From Cytophagales bacterium (GTDB lineage Bacteria > Bacteroidota > Bacteroidia > Cytophagales > Spirosomataceae): DNA of 64,000 bases. How positions within the stretch are numbered: the first letter of the stretch is position 1; every line of letters starts with the position of its first letter. Below are positions 24,208 through 34,807 of this stretch, piece after piece. The notes below the pieces were generated by a model, which searched no databases, was not told the DNA's origin, and saw only the letters and a list, made by a program, of their open reading frames with translations. The translations under genes and the position numbers were made by a program. The DNA lies in NCBI GenBank assembly GCA_024742395.1, contig JANSYO010000011.1, positions 1 through 64,000 of the forward strand. Direction: 5' to 3'.

Positions 24208-26595
24208 TTAGAACTTCTTAAAAGTCATTGACTTAGAATCATTTAATGAAACCTTCTTCAACTTACCTTCATAAGCCAAAGTAGTTTCAGTCCCCGGTTT
24301 TGAATAAACAGTCACCGAAGTCAATTTGCCCTTTTCCCAATTAAGATCCAGTTCAAAACCACCTCTGGCTTTCAATCCTTTTACGCTGCCTGTTTCCCAG
24401 GCTTTTGGTAATGCAGGTAAAAGTATAATTTGTTTTTCGTCAGATTGTACTAACATCTCTGCCACAGCTGCCGTTCCACCAAAATTACCGTCAATCTGAA
24501 AAGGCGGGTGAGCATCAAACAGGTTTGGGTAGGTGCCTCCATGTCCTTCGTTTTTGGGTCTTATGGCATCGGGTTTCACATAGCGAAGCAGCTCTCGGTA
24601 CATTTTGTAAGCATGATCTCCGTCACCCAGTCTTGCCCAAAGGTTAATTCTCCATCCCTTTGACCAGCCCGTGGTTTCATCGCCTTTTATTTCTAGTGTT
24701 CTTTTCGCAGCAGCGGCCAGTTCTGGATTCTCAGTTACTGTTATGTGTCTTCCCGGATGCAGGCCGTAAAGGTGAGATTGATGTCGATGTGTAGGCTCGG
24801 CATCATCCCAGTCGTGATACCACTCCTGAAGGTTTCCTTTTGCCCCCACTTTATAAGGTCTTAAACGATTCAGACTCTGCTCAATTTTCGATTTGAAGTC
24901 GTCTTCAATTCCCAGAACCTCCATGCTTTTCAGAAGATCAATGAACAATTCTTTAATCATGGCGATATCTGCAAAGGCCCCGTACAGCGTAGCACCTTTG
25001 TAACCTTCATCTGTGATGTAAATATTTTCAGGAGATGTGGAGGGTGAAGTAACCAAAGTGCCATCAGGAGCCTCTACCAGCATATCGAGGCAAAACTCTG
25101 CCGCCCCTTTCATTAATGGGTAAGCTTTATTTTGAAGCCAAATTTTATCTTGAGTAAAAGTAAAATGTTCATACAAATGAGCAGATGCCCAGGCACCCCC
25201 CATGGCCCAGTTGGCCCATACAGGATTGCCGTCACCAAAATTCCCTACAGGGTTTGTCATCGCCCAGATATCAGAGTTGTGTGAGGCTGTCCAGCCATTG
25301 GCACCATAAAAGGTTTGAGCCGTTATTTTACCGGTTTTACTCAGGTTTTCTATAAAGCTTAAAAATGATTGGTGCATTTCCGGGAGATTGGTGGTTTCTG
25401 CCGGCCAGTAGTTTTCTTCCGCATTGATATTCATGGTGTAATTGCTGCTCCATGGCGGTCTCATATAAGGATTCCATAAGCCTTGCAAGTTGGCGGGAAT
25501 ACCCTTAGTTCTGGAGCTGCTAATTAACAAGTACCGACCGTACTGAAAGTAAAGGGTCTCCAAATAAGGGTCTTTAACTCCCTTTTCATATCTGAGCAGT
25601 CGCTCGTTTGTAGGAACCTCGGCGGCAAGTTCGTTACCTAAATTCAATTTAACTCTATCGTATAGGTTTTTGTAGTCTTCCGTATGCCTTTTTCTAAGGT
25701 TGGCCTCCGTTTTTGAAAGAGCCATTTGCAATTGTTGCAAGGCGATCACTTTTTCATCAAGTCCTTCTTTAAAAGGGTCATTGTCAAAACCATTGAAACT
25801 GGTGGCTAAGCTCAGGATGATCACCGCTTCATGTGCTCCATTGATACTTAAAGTAGAGTCTGTGAGGGTAACTTCACCGTCTGTTTTTTGCACAGCAATC
25901 ATACCACTGAAACGTGTGCCGCCATCTTCCTCATAAACTATAGGATTTCTTTCTGATCTATAATAACCAGGGTCAATTCTAACCGGAGCACGCCCATTAA
26001 TATGAAGGAATTTGCCTTGGGCATTGACGGTGTTTTTTAATTGACTCGTCATTTTAAGGGTAGCGAAGAGTCCATTTTTATTGTCTGTTTTTAGCTTTAA
26101 CACCATGACCTTGTCCGGGTGCGAGTAATAGTATTCTCTCTCATAATTTGCTCCCTGATGTTGATATTTCACCAGTACGGTAGCCTCGTCTACATTCAAT
26201 TCTCTGTAATAGTTTTTGACCGGTTCGTGTCCAAAGTCAATATATAGGTCTCCTAAAGGGGCGAAAGACTGCGAGAATGATCCCTGAATAAAATGCATAA
26301 GGCTGTCTGCCTTTTTATAATCTTCCTTAGCTAATGCTTCTCTTACCAGTGGCATGTATTGATGAGCATCAGGATTCATGTAAGGGTTTACGGGTTCTCC
26401 TGCCCATAAACTTATGTCGTTTAAGTAGAGATGTTCAGAATTGGTGCCCCCAAAAACCGTTGCACCAGAGCGACCATTGCCAATGACCAGAGCCTCCTCA
26501 AAATGTTCGGCCGGTTTTTCATACCAAAGTTTTAGAGGGTATTGCTGGGCAAAAGAAAGAGCAGGAAGCAGGAAAAAGCAGAGGAGTTTTTTCAT
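24208..26595 (-). CDS. Glycoside hydrolase family 95 alpha-L-fucosidase-type enzyme
   Basis: 795 residues with signal peptide [17 protein letters not shown]. The N-terminal domain starts [41 protein letters not shown], diagnostic of GH95. The (alpha/alpha)6 catalytic region contains [13 protein letters not shown], which holds the NxN residues that assist the base in family members, and [13 protein letters not shown] plus [14 protein letters not shown]95 enzymes remove alpha-1,2-L-fucose (some act on L-galactose). It is not in a SusCD locus here; neighbours are unrelated. Divergent from metG. Confidence 0.93.
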   Translation of the reverse strand: MKKLLCFFLLPALSFAQQYPLKLWYEKPAEHFEEALVIGNGRSGATVFGGTNSEHLYLNDISLWAGEPVNPYMNPDAHQYMPLVREALAKEDYKKADSLMHFIQGSFSQSFAPLGDLYIDFGHEPVKNYYRELNVDEATVLVKYQHQGANYEREYYYSHPDKVMVLKLKTDNKNGLFATLKMTSQLKNTVNAQGKFLHINGRAPVRIDPGYYRSERNPIVYEEDGGTRFSGMIAVQKTDGEVTLTDSTLSINGAHEAVIILSLATSFNGFDNDPFKEGLDEKVIALQQLQMALSKTEANLRKRHTEDYKNLYDRVKLNLGNELAAEVPTNERLLRYEKGVKDPYLETLYFQYGRYLLISSSRTKGIPANLQGLWNPYMRPPWSSNYTMNINAEENYWPAETTNLPEMHQSFLSFIENLSKTGKITAQTFYGANGWTASHNSDIWAMTNPVGNFGDGNPVWANWAMGGAWASAHLYEHFTFTQDKIWLQNKAYPLMKGAAEFCLDMLVEAPDGTLVTSPSTSPENIYITDEGYKGATLYGAFADIAMIKELFIDLLKSMEVLGIEDDFKSKIEQSLNRLRPYKVGAKGNLQEWYHDWDDAEPTHRHQSHLYGLHPGRHITVTENPELAAAAKRTLEIKGDETTGWSKGWRINLWARLGDGDHAYKMYRELLRYVKPDAIRPKNEGHGGTYPNLFDAHPPFQIDGNFGGTAAVAEMLVQSDEKQIILLPALPKAWETGSVKGLKARGGFELDLNWEKGKLTSVTVYSKPGTETTLAYEGKLKKVSLNDSKSMTFKKF

Positions 26596-26709
26596 TCAAC
26601 AGGTTTATTTAAAAGCTAAATTATAAGAATTTTTGAAGAGAGGCTTTGAGAACGTTCAAAGGATTCATCTTAGGAGTGAAGAAAATTCTCCTGATCGCTT
26701 AAGAATAAC

Positions 26710-26717
26710 TAAATTTG
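26710..26717 (+). promoter_or_regulatory. Candidate -7 box of metG
   Basis: TAAATTTG (TAnnTTTG) 30 nt upstream of the metG start. Confidence 0.4.
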
Positions 26718-26747
26718 CCACCCATTACGATTGATCCTTAAAAGAAG

Positions 26748-28793
26748 ATGAACAAGAATCCTAAAAGATATACGGTCACTGCGGCCTTAATTTATGCCAA
26801 TGGTCCCATTCACATAGGGCATTTGGCCGGCTGCTATCTGCCTGCAGATATTTACGTAAGGTATTTACGTGCCAAAGGCAAAGATGTGGCCTTTATCTCA
26901 GGAACAGATGAGCACGGTGTGCCTATTACCATTAAGGCAAAAAAAGAAGGGATAACTCCGCAGGAGCTGGTAGATAGATACCACAAAATCATAAAGAAAA
27001 GCTTTTCTGATTTCGGGATTAATTTTGATATCTATTCTCAGACGTCAAAACCTCTTCATCATGAAGTATCACAGAATTTTTTCAAAAAACTGTATGAGCA
27101 AGGTGATTTTGTAGAAGAGGAAACTGAGCAACTATATGACGAAGCCGCCGGACAGTTTCTGGCCGATCGCTATGTGATAGGCACCTGCCCTAAGTGTGGC
27201 AATGACAAAGCTTATGGCGATCAGTGCGAGAGTTGCGGAACAGCCCTTTCTCCATTGGAACTGAAGAACCCGAAATCTACGCTTTCTGGCAATGAGCCCA
27301 TTAAAAAGGTGACCAAAAACTGGTATTTGCCTTTAGATAAAATGCAGCCGCAAATTGAAGAATATGTTAACAGTCATCCTGAATGGAAAAACAATGTGGC
27401 GGGTCAATGTAAATCATGGTTGCAGGACGGCCTAAAGCCAAGAGCCATGACCAGAGATCTGGACTGGGGTATTAAAGTGCCTGTAGAAGGGGCCGATGGC
27501 AAGGTGCTTTACGTGTGGTTTGATGCACCTATTGGCTATATCACTTTTACGCAAGAGTGGGCCGCTGCCAATGGCAAAAACTGGAAAGATTACTGGCAAA
27601 GTGAAGACACCAAGCTCGTACACTTCATAGGCAAAGACAATATCGTATTCCATTGTATTATTTTCCCTGCCATGCTAATGGCTCATGGAGAGTATACGCT
27701 GGCAGATAATGTGCCCGCCAATGAATTCATGAATCTGGAAGGAGATAAAATAAGTACCTCAAGAAACTGGGCAGTATGGCTGCATGAATATCTGGAGGAA
27801 TTCCCGGGCAAAGAAGACGTTTTACGCTATGCTTTAACTTCAAATGCACCAGAAACAAAAGACTCAGAGTTTACATGGAAGGACTGGCAGACCAAAAACA
27901 ATTCTGAGCTGGTAGCTATTCTGGGTAATTTTGTAAACCGCACACTGGTTTTGACCAATAAGTATTATGAGGGTGTAGTACCAGAAAGAGGGGAGTTAAC
28001 AGACTTTGATAAAGAAACCTTAACTCAGCTGGCACAGCTACCATGTGACTTGTCTGATGCCATGAAGAATTTTAAGTTTAGAGATGCCTTGGCTTCAATG
28101 ATGGAGGTGGCCCGACTTGGGAACAAATACCTGGCCGATACAGAACCTTGGAAGGTCATAAAAACAGACGAAGAAAGGGTAAAAACGATCATGAACATTG
28201 CTGTGCAAATTACTGCTACATTAGGCATTGTGTGTGAGCCTATTTTACCATTTACGGCAGGTAAGATTAACAAGATGCTGAATCTTGAAGCAAGAGAATG
28301 GATGTTTGCAGGGAAAGAGGACGCTATTTTTGCAGGTCATCAGATAAATAAGGCGGAGCTTTTATTTGAAAAAATTGAAGACGCTGTGGTAGAAGCACAG
28401 GTACAAAAATTATTGGATACAAAAAAAATGAACGAACTGGAAGGCAAAGCAGTACCTGAATTAAAAGAAGAGATTGTCTTTGATGATTTCATGAAACTTG
28501 ATATAAGAGTGGGTACCATTCTGGAGGCAGAGCCTATCAAAAAAAGTAAGAAACTGCTTAAGTTTTTGATAGACGACGGCATGGAGAAACGAACTATTTT
28601 AAGTGGTATAGCTGAGTATTACAAGCCAGAAGAAATGATAGGTCAGCAAGTGACTTTTATTGCCAATCTGGCCCCAAGAAAAATGATGGGTGTGATGTCT
28701 GAAGGTATGATTTTGATGGCTGAAGACAAGGACGGATCATTAGCCCTAATGCAGCCCAATAAGCAGGTGTGGAATGGTGCAGGGGTGAGTTAA
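26748..28793 (+). CDS. metG: Methionyl-tRNA synthetase
   Basis: 681 residues. Charges tRNA-Met. Class I signature HIGH is seen in [10 protein letters not shown] and the KMSKS equivalent is KISTS in [10 protein letters not shown], a variant normal for this MetRS type. The zinc knuckle has [18 protein letters not shown]. An anticodon-binding helical domain and a C-terminal tRNA-binding (Trbp111/EMAP-like) domain from about residue 575 ([20 protein letters not shown]) complete it. Stand-alone transcription is indicated by its own promoter box and a terminator. Confidence 0.97.
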   Translation: MNKNPKRYTVTAALIYANGPIHIGHLAGCYLPADIYVRYLRAKGKDVAFISGTDEHGVPITIKAKKEGITPQELVDRYHKIIKKSFSDFGINFDIYSQTSKPLHHEVSQNFFKKLYEQGDFVEEETEQLYDEAAGQFLADRYVIGTCPKCGNDKAYGDQCESCGTALSPLELKNPKSTLSGNEPIKKVTKNWYLPLDKMQPQIEEYVNSHPEWKNNVAGQCKSWLQDGLKPRAMTRDLDWGIKVPVEGADGKVLYVWFDAPIGYITFTQEWAAANGKNWKDYWQSEDTKLVHFIGKDNIVFHCIIFPAMLMAHGEYTLADNVPANEFMNLEGDKISTSRNWAVWLHEYLEEFPGKEDVLRYALTSNAPETKDSEFTWKDWQTKNNSELVAILGNFVNRTLVLTNKYYEGVVPERGELTDFDKETLTQLAQLPCDLSDAMKNFKFRDALASMMEVARLGNKYLADTEPWKVIKTDEERVKTIMNIAVQITATLGIVCEPILPFTAGKINKMLNLEAREWMFAGKEDAIFAGHQINKAELLFEKIEDAVVEAQVQKLLDTKKMNELEGKAVPELKEEIVFDDFMKLDIRVGTILEAEPIKKSKKLLKFLIDDGMEKRTILSGIAEYYKPEEMIGQQVTFIANLAPRKMMGVMSEGMILMAEDKDGSLALMQPNKQVWNGAGVS

Positions 28794-28820
28794 TTCGCTT
28801 AAAAACTCCATTTTATAAAA

Positions 28821-28856
28821 GGAAGCATGCCGCAAATGGCCACTGCTTCCTTTTTT
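28821..28856 (+). terminator. Rho-independent terminator of metG
   Basis: GGAAGCA (28821-28827) pairs with TGCTTCC (28844-28850), then TTTTTT. It ends 29 nt before the next start, which favours the ATG at 28886 for the following gene. Confidence 0.82.
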
Positions 28857-28885
28857 GTTTATATTGGTTTCATAATTTCTTCATC

Positions 28886-30112
28886 ATGCATAGACGTTCC
28901 TTCCTTTCTCTTTCTGCCCTTGGCTTACTTACTGTTCCCACACTAAGTTTTGACTTTAGTCCTTTTTTCAATTCAGAAAGCCCAACGCCGATAACTGACA
29001 AAGAAAGGCTGGAGAGAATAGCGAAAGCCCAACGCCTTTTGCAAGAAAATGAAATGGCGGGTTTAATACTGGATGCCGGTACCTCTATGCAGTATTTCAG
29101 TGGCATACGCTGGTGGCCGTCTGAAAGAGCCTTACTTGTTTTAATACCCGCTACTGGAAAACCAGGAATTATCTGTCCGGCATTTGAAGAGGACCGTTTG
29201 CGTGAGCAGCTCACCCTTGATATGAATGTACTTATCTGGGATGAGCACGAAAACCCGTTTAAATTGGTAGGCTCCTACCTCTCTGACCTCGGCCTCTCTA
29301 AAGGTAATATAGGCATGGAAGAGCGTGTGCGATTCTTTATCTCTAACGGTATTGTCAAGGCTAACCCTGAGTTTATTGTGGTATCAGGCGACCCCATTAC
29401 CATACCCTGCAGAATGATCAAAACGGAGCATGAAATTGCTTTGATGCAGGCTGCTACTAACATCACTATACAGGCAATTCAAGAGGCCGTTTCTTCTTTA
29501 AAACCTGGAATGACAAATTACCAGATCGGTGGTATAGTGAGAGAGGTGCATGAATCACATGGTGCCGAGCATGACTTTGCGTTAGTACTAGTGGGAGAAG
29601 CTTCAGCCCTACCCCACGGCACTCGTAAACCTCAGGCTCTGAAAGAAGGGGACATCGTATTGATGGATTGCGGCTGTCGGGTTCATGGTTATAGTTCAGA
29701 CATTACTCGTACGACGGTTTATGGTGAGCCTTCTACATTCCAAAAGGAAATCTGGGCTTTGGAAAAGAAGTCTCAGTCTGCAGGTTTTGCAGCAGCACAG
29801 CTTGGCAATACTGGTGGCATGGTAGATGCGGCCTCCAGAAAAGTGATCACAGATGCAGGCTACGGGCCAGGCTATAAAGTGCCTGGTTTACCCCACCGTA
29901 CCGGACACGGAATAGGCATGGATGGCCACGAATGGGGCAATATGGTCAAAGATAATCCTCTGAAACTGCAGGAGGGCATGTGTTTCAGCATAGAGCCTAC
30001 CATAGCCATCCCGGGGGAATTTGGCATTAGGTTAGAGGACTGTGTTTACATGACAGCCGAAGGGCCTAAGTGGTTTTCTACGCCAGCCAGCTCTTTAAAA
30101 GAATTATTCTAA
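28886..30112 (+). CDS. M24-family metallopeptidase (Xaa-Pro aminopeptidase/dipeptidase type), Tat-like signal
   Basis: 408 residues from the ATG at 28886; a longer in-frame start overlaps metG and its terminator and is unlikely. The N-terminus MHRRSFLSLSALGLLTVP resembles a twin-arginine export signal. A creatinase-type N-domain precedes the pita-bread domain, whose metal ligands can be followed: the two Asp in LMDCGCRVHGYSSDITRT, His in HRTGHGIGMDGHE, Glu in FSIEPTIAIPGEF and the last Glu in GIRLEDCVYM. It probably removes N-terminal residues before proline in the periplasm. Monocistronic and convergent with the next gene (6 nt). Confidence 0.92.
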   Translation: MHRRSFLSLSALGLLTVPTLSFDFSPFFNSESPTPITDKERLERIAKAQRLLQENEMAGLILDAGTSMQYFSGIRWWPSERALLVLIPATGKPGIICPAFEEDRLREQLTLDMNVLIWDEHENPFKLVGSYLSDLGLSKGNIGMEERVRFFISNGIVKANPEFIVVSGDPITIPCRMIKTEHEIALMQAATNITIQAIQEAVSSLKPGMTNYQIGGIVREVHESHGAEHDFALVLVGEASALPHGTRKPQALKEGDIVLMDCGCRVHGYSSDITRTTVYGEPSTFQKEIWALEKKSQSAGFAAAQLGNTGGMVDAASRKVITDAGYGPGYKVPGLPHRTGHGIGMDGHEWGNMVKDNPLKLQEGMCFSIEPTIAIPGEFGIRLEDCVYMTAEGPKWFSTPASSLKELF

Positions 30113-30118
30113 TCTCCT

Positions 30119-33100
30119 TTAATCTGGGCAACCGCCAATTTCGGCTGAAAAAACAGTTCCAGATTCTGCTATAAAACCAGCATTTAGTTCTAATGATTTT
30201 GCTTGGTAATTAACTCTTGCAGTTCCTGTTACTTTGTTTGTAGCCACAATTTTACCATTCGAACTCGAAGCAGTTTTTGTTATAATAGTACTCGCAATAT
30301 CATCATTCGGACTAGAAAGTGAAACCAATGCGGCATTAGAACCTACAGATACAGTTTTGTTCACAGAAGTGCTGCAGCCTATGCCGTAGTTAACACTCGC
30401 AGTATACGTTCCTGAAGTGGTAGCTGTAAAACTCGAAGCCGTTGTATTGAGAGGAGCCCATGAGACATTTAATTCATTGAATGGGACCGTTATGGCTGTT
30501 TGTCGGCTTGCACCGTTCATTAAAACTCCATTATTGTTGTTGCTGGTAGCGTCTATTACGCTAGTAGCCGAAGCTTCATTGAATTTATAATAAGCTACCA
30601 AACCAGCACTGTTATGAGCTACTCCGGTTTTCATACTGGCCTGAATTTCGGCTTGACTTTTAGCTACATTCCAAAGTCTGAGCTCGTCCATACTTCCATT
30701 GAAATGATTACATTGACAATAGGAAGGCTGTTGGCGACCGATATTCATGGGTAGATTGTCTTGAAAAGCAGAACTAAGAATGGCATTACCTGACTCCACC
30801 CCATTGATATAAAAACTTAGAGTTCCACCCTGCAGGGTAATGGCCACGTGTGTCCAGGTATTTTCGGGTACGGCATCAATGGAATACTTCCATCCCGTAT
30901 TGCGATCATAGTATCCCAATTTGTTGGCATTTCCATTGGCATTTATCATCCACAAAAAGTCGTAATTCCCTTTATCAATAATGGCTGCGTTGATACCGGA
31001 ATAATTCACCCAAGCTTCAAAAGTAAAAGTGGTGCTTAAGTTGAGACTACTGCTGTGTGGTACTTCGACATATTGGCTACTAGCTTTTACAAAATTTAAA
31101 GCCTTGTTATTATTGTCTGCATAAGAATTAAAAGTAACCGATCCGGGACCACAAAAAGACAAAGGTCCGCTTTCGGTAATTAGCACAGGGCTTGTTTGAA
31201 GGGTTACTTTCCCATAAAAACTTCTTGGAGAAATGTAGTTGGAAGATTGACAACTAACAAAATACTCATCCCCGTCTGCGGCATTGGGGTCTGTTATAGA
31301 ATTTGTTTCAATGGGATCCAGAGGCAAACCACCTGTTGCAGATTTATACCAATAAGGCTTGGTGCCTCCTGAGCAACTTGCATTTAAAGGTATTGGTGGT
31401 ACCACACCACAAACATATATGTTCCGCTCAGGATTTGGATCAGGCAAGGCTCCTAAAACTGGCGGAGGTGGGGTAGCCCAGCTGGCATTGATCACTAAAC
31501 TGTCCTTTATATCCGGCTCACATTCTGTGTACCATTCTATAATAACCCCTGATACCTGGGTAGGTAGAGATGGTTGTGGGCGTGTTATAGTAATATTAGT
31601 GTTTATTGAATCACCCGCTGGTACCGATACAGGGACCGCATTTGTTGTGAGGTTCGAATTTCCTATCGCAAGAACTTCAAAATTGTCGTCAATTATAGAA
31701 TTAGGTCGTACACGAACAAAATAAGTTCTAGATTCATTTGATAGGTTACGTAATGTTATAGGAAATTGAGCTGGTTGGCCTAATGATACATCACTAATAG
31801 TTGCTGACTTTTGAGTAATCGAAAAAGGATCGCGAAATTGTAATTTTGGCTGATCTCTTTGATATCCTCCTTCAAAAGGGCAGCTGGTTTTTGAAGTGGC
31901 TTGGTTAAGTAAAAATATCGGTGTACCATAAGTGGGGTCTTTCACTATTTTAATATTATGAATATCCCCGCTAGAGTCATCTTCTAAGTGGTAGCTTACC
32001 GTTGTACTTGAATTATTCGTATTACTAACTGATTGACCTAAGGTTTTCTTGGTTTTAAATTCATAACCACCTGAAACACCTGAACCGCCCACATTGACCA
32101 CAAAACTGGCTCCGATGCCTGCCTCCAAAAAGTGGCTTACTTCATATGTGTCAGTGGTGCTAATTGAAACGGTTTTTGAGTTATCAAGGACCCCGTTCAG
32201 CTGAAATGTATTTTCCAGTACCTCGTTGGCAGGATTGGCTATATTAGAACTATCTTTTTCCAGAACTTGTCGCCAGATATCAATCTGGCTTTGAGCCTGG
32301 TGCTTAAGTTTGGAGGAGTCTGGAGAATTGATGAAACTATTCAGAATATTTTGATTACTCTGAATGTCGTTCAAAATATCGGCTTTTGAATAATAAAAAG
32401 ATGAGGCAGTTCCAGGAACTCTTCCAAAAATTAATGAAGAGTCTTTTACCACAGAAGCAGGTGAAGTATTTTCGATTCGTACATTTGGATAAACCCCATA
32501 GGCAATGTCTGAAGAATAACCAATGTATATTGAACCATCATTGGCTGGAGCAATACCTGGCGAAGTAGTTATAGAATTCAAAGCGGCAACGCAGTCTTGC
32601 TGTCCACTGGATTTCATTCCCGATTGACCAGCACCTATACTTGCAGAAACGGTAGCAGAAAATTCAAATTCAGTTGTGACAATCAAGCCAGCCTCCCCTG
32701 CTATACCCAGCGTAACGTTTATATTTCCATTATTTGATGATTCATTGGCAAGGGACTCGCTCATATTACGGCAAACCTCCTGATTGGTCTGAAAGGTCAC
32801 TGTACTTTTATTTCCTGGTGGATTATGTAATATTAATTGGGGAATAGAAGGCTCTTTAAATGAGCCCAGCGGTGGAATCGCTGTTGAAGACAAATCGACA
32901 AAAGGTCCTTCCACTACAAATGGTAAAACTATAATTGTATAATGATATTCTTGTTGACCAGTGGTTGGTAAAGTATTGTCGTTTCTTTCATATATCCGGA
33001 TAGCCACCCAGCCTTCTGTCCTTCCAACTGGGAACGTATGTGTAATTCGGTTACCTCTCTGAAAACGGGTAACAGAGGGGTCCCATTGCTCGAATTTTAA

Positions 33101-33535
33101 TGTCGAATATTTTTCTAAACCATGAGTTGTAGCACTTTCATTTTGTCCAGTAACGTACCCAAAGTCTGTAATGGTTGAATGATCGTTAAATGTACCTACA
33201 CCAGTCCTAGGATCTTCTGGTTCCCAGATGGAGGTGTGGACATCTATTGTAAAAGGGACTCCAGCCCTTGCTTTGTATCGTTTAGAAAGTGGAATGGAAG
33301 ATATATCATAAAGTCCTGGCGTATTAAAGTCAGAAATATCCTTGTAGATAATGCCTTGCGGAGCTTCACCTCCAACAGTTTCTTGGCTGCTAAAAATAGA
33401 TACAAAACCGCGAGTATCATGAATGTCCAGAGTTCCTGTATTTCCACTAGGTAAAAAATTCCATTGAGTTTCAAACTGAGCCCTTGAATGCAGTGCGGAA
33501 ACTAATATGATTAAAAAGAATAAAGCTTTTCTCAT
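30119..33535 (-). CDS. Large secreted protein with LamG domain and C-terminal anchoring-type segment
   Basis: 1138 residues with signal peptide (MRKALFFLIILVSALHSRAQ). Residues 20-800 match nothing I recognise, with many Ser/Thr/Asn-rich beta segments. A LamG/concanavalin-like domain lies at about 850-1010 (SSQYVEVPHSSSLNLSTTFTFEAWVNYSG, DELRLWNVAKSQAEIQASM). The C-terminus (ATNKVTGTARVNYQAKSLELNAGF, ending GGCPD) resembles the 3-coathanger stack segment of Bacteroidota surface proteins rather than a classical type A Por tail. Its start is one nt after the stop of a LytTR-only regulator gene, implying translational coupling; the same arrangement recurs at 60545-63781. Confidence 0.75.
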   Translation of the reverse strand: MRKALFFLIILVSALHSRAQFETQWNFLPSGNTGTLDIHDTRGFVSIFSSQETVGGEAPQGIIYKDISDFNTPGLYDISSIPLSKRYKARAGVPFTIDVHTSIWEPEDPRTGVGTFNDHSTITDFGYVTGQNESATTHGLEKYSTLKFEQWDPSVTRFQRGNRITHTFPVGRTEGWVAIRIYERNDNTLPTTGQQEYHYTIIVLPFVVEGPFVDLSSTAIPPLGSFKEPSIPQLILHNPPGNKSTVTFQTNQEVCRNMSESLANESSNNGNINVTLGIAGEAGLIVTTEFEFSATVSASIGAGQSGMKSSGQQDCVAALNSITTSPGIAPANDGSIYIGYSSDIAYGVYPNVRIENTSPASVVKDSSLIFGRVPGTASSFYYSKADILNDIQSNQNILNSFINSPDSSKLKHQAQSQIDIWRQVLEKDSSNIANPANEVLENTFQLNGVLDNSKTVSISTTDTYEVSHFLEAGIGASFVVNVGGSGVSGGYEFKTKKTLGQSVSNTNNSSTTVSYHLEDDSSGDIHNIKIVKDPTYGTPIFLLNQATSKTSCPFEGGYQRDQPKLQFRDPFSITQKSATISDVSLGQPAQFPITLRNLSNESRTYFVRVRPNSIIDDNFEVLAIGNSNLTTNAVPVSVPAGDSINTNITITRPQPSLPTQVSGVIIEWYTECEPDIKDSLVINASWATPPPPVLGALPDPNPERNIYVCGVVPPIPLNASCSGGTKPYWYKSATGGLPLDPIETNSITDPNAADGDEYFVSCQSSNYISPRSFYGKVTLQTSPVLITESGPLSFCGPGSVTFNSYADNNNKALNFVKASSQYVEVPHSSSLNLSTTFTFEAWVNYSGINAAIIDKGNYDFLWMINANGNANKLGYYDRNTGWKYSIDAVPENTWTHVAITLQGGTLSFYINGVESGNAILSSAFQDNLPMNIGRQQPSYCQCNHFNGSMDELRLWNVAKSQAEIQASMKTGVAHNSAGLVAYYKFNEASATSVIDATSNNNNGVLMNGASRQTAITVPFNELNVSWAPLNTTASSFTATTSGTYTASVNYGIGCSTSVNKTVSVGSNAALVSLSSPNDDIASTIITKTASSSNGKIVATNKVTGTARVNYQAKSLELNAGFIAESGTVFSAEIGGCPD

Positions 33536-33536
33536 T

Positions 33537-33896
33537 TTAATTAGCGTTAATTAGTTTGTAAAAAGATTCTTTTCGACGACGCGAAATCTTTAAAATTTTT
33601 GGAAAACCATTCAATGAAAAGCTGATTACAACTCCATCTTCTTTTTTATGCTTGGTTCTGGTAACATAGTGTGTATTCACCACTGTAGATCTGTTGATCC
33701 TAAAAAAATTATAACCTTCAAGACGCTTTTCTATGATGCCCATTGTGGTGGAGCTAAAAATTGAAGAGCCATCATTTAGAATTATAGTTGTATAGTTGGA
33801 GTCTGATTTAAGCAAGACAATTTGTTCTGGCGAGACTGTGCTTCGTGCACCTATGTGAACTTTGTGATCAACAGTCTCTTTTATATTAGTTTTCAT
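33537..33896 (-). CDS. LytTR-domain-only DNA-binding protein
   Basis: 119 residues, essentially just a LytTR domain: IVLLKSDSNYTTIIL, FFRINRSTVVNTHYV and KILKISRRRKESFYKLI. No receiver or other sensor domain. The gene ends one nt before the start of the large LamG protein on the same strand, so it probably regulates, or is co-regulated with, that surface protein. It has a counterpart at 60545-60892 (shared SNYT, INRS-VN, SRRRK/PRRRS). The upstream region contains two direct copies of AATTGCCCA (33920-33928 and 33961-33969), candidate binding sites. Confidence 0.88.
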   Translation of the reverse strand: MKTNIKETVDHKVHIGARSTVSPEQIVLLKSDSNYTTIILNDGSSIFSSTTMGIIEKRLEGYNFFRINRSTVVNTHYVTRTKHKKEDGVVISFSLNGFPKILKISRRRKESFYKLINAN

Positions 33897-33919
33897 GACT
33901 ATGAAATTTTAGAGACCTA

Positions 33920-33969
33920 AATTGCCCATTCTATCAACAGGATTCGAATCATCTAGGACGAATTGCCCA
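33920..33969 (-). promoter_or_regulatory. Direct repeat AATTGCCCA upstream of LytTR-only gene
   Basis: AATTGCCCA at 33920-33928 and 33961-33969 (41 bp apart) with the palindrome GATTCGAATC between them. Direct repeats suit a LytTR protein; candidate only. Confidence 0.3.
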
Positions 33970-34081
33970 AATTATTAAACGAATCGTAGGTTTCATTTAT
34001 CGAAGAGAAAATAGGAGCGTTTACAAAAGTCCATCACTTACCGCAGATGATAAGCTTTTATGATCTTTGGAAAATTAAGCG

Positions 34082-34807
34082 TCAGATAGTACGTATCCTT
34101 TGGAGTAATTCCTCCTTACTTGTTTTGCTTATGGGAAGAGTTTTCCCATTAATTGTTAGGTTTTGGCTGGTAACTTCAACGATGTGCGTGAGATTTACAA
34201 TGTATGATCTATGAATGCGTACGAACGGATGGGAGGGTAACTTTGACTCCATTTCTTTCATGGTGATCACTACCAAGTGTTCTTTGGTTGTAGTGTAAAT
34301 TCGACAATAATTACGTTCTGCTTCTATGTATTCAATTTCGTCAATGGCCAGCTTGATCATTTTTTCATTGTCTCGAATAAAAACATAACCTTCCAATATG
34401 GCTATTGGTTTTTGTGGTGAATTGGCGATTTGATCTTCTTTTAACCTGTTTTCGACCAGCTGAATTGCACGTTGTAAATCGAGTTTTTTAAATGGCTTGG
34501 AAATAAAAGCGTGTGGTTTTGCCTCTTTTGCCAGATCGAAATGCTTTTCATCGGAGTTGGCGGTGAGAAATATTATTGGAATATCATCTGATTCTTTCAC
34601 CTTTTTCGCGAGTTCTATTCCATTCATTTTACCTTTCAGCTGAATATCTAGCAATAGAATATCAGGTTTATTTTGAGCGATATGTAGTAATGCTTCTTCT
34701 GCTCTAGGCAAAATTCCAATGACATCATAACCCATACTACTCAGGTCCAAAGAAATATTAGCCGCTATGAGCATTTCATCTTCTACGATTAATATTTTCG
34801 TTTTCAT
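34082..34807 (-). CDS. LytTR-family response regulator
   Basis: 241 residues from the ATG at 34807, which overlaps the TGA of the upstream kinase by one base (TGATG). Receiver with Asp pair in IVEDE, phosphoacceptor Asp in DILLLDIQLKGKMNGIELA and Lys in HAFISKPFKKLDL. LytTR domain at about 145-241 (IEYIEAERNYCRIYTT, FVRIHRSYIVNLTHIVEV). It is the output partner of the TPR kinase. About 190 nt separate it from the LytTR-only gene downstream on the same strand. Confidence 0.94.
   Translation of the reverse strand: MKTKILIVEDEMLIAANISLDLSSMGYDVIGILPRAEEALLHIAQNKPDILLLDIQLKGKMNGIELAKKVKESDDIPIIFLTANSDEKHFDLAKEAKPHAFISKPFKKLDLQRAIQLVENRLKEDQIANSPQKPIAILEGYVFIRDNEKMIKLAIDEIEYIEAERNYCRIYTTTKEHLVVITMKEMESKLPSHPFVRIHRSYIVNLTHIVEVTSQNLTINGKTLPISKTSKEELLQRIRTI

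Noticed and set aside
27760-27790. KISTS instead of KMSKS in methionyl-tRNA synthetase
   Set aside because: This variant is normal for the MetRS type found in Bacteroidota; not a defect.
28769-28885. Longer N-terminus for the M24 peptidase overlapping metG
   Set aside because: It would start inside metG and read through its terminator; the ATG at 28886 gives a good export signal.
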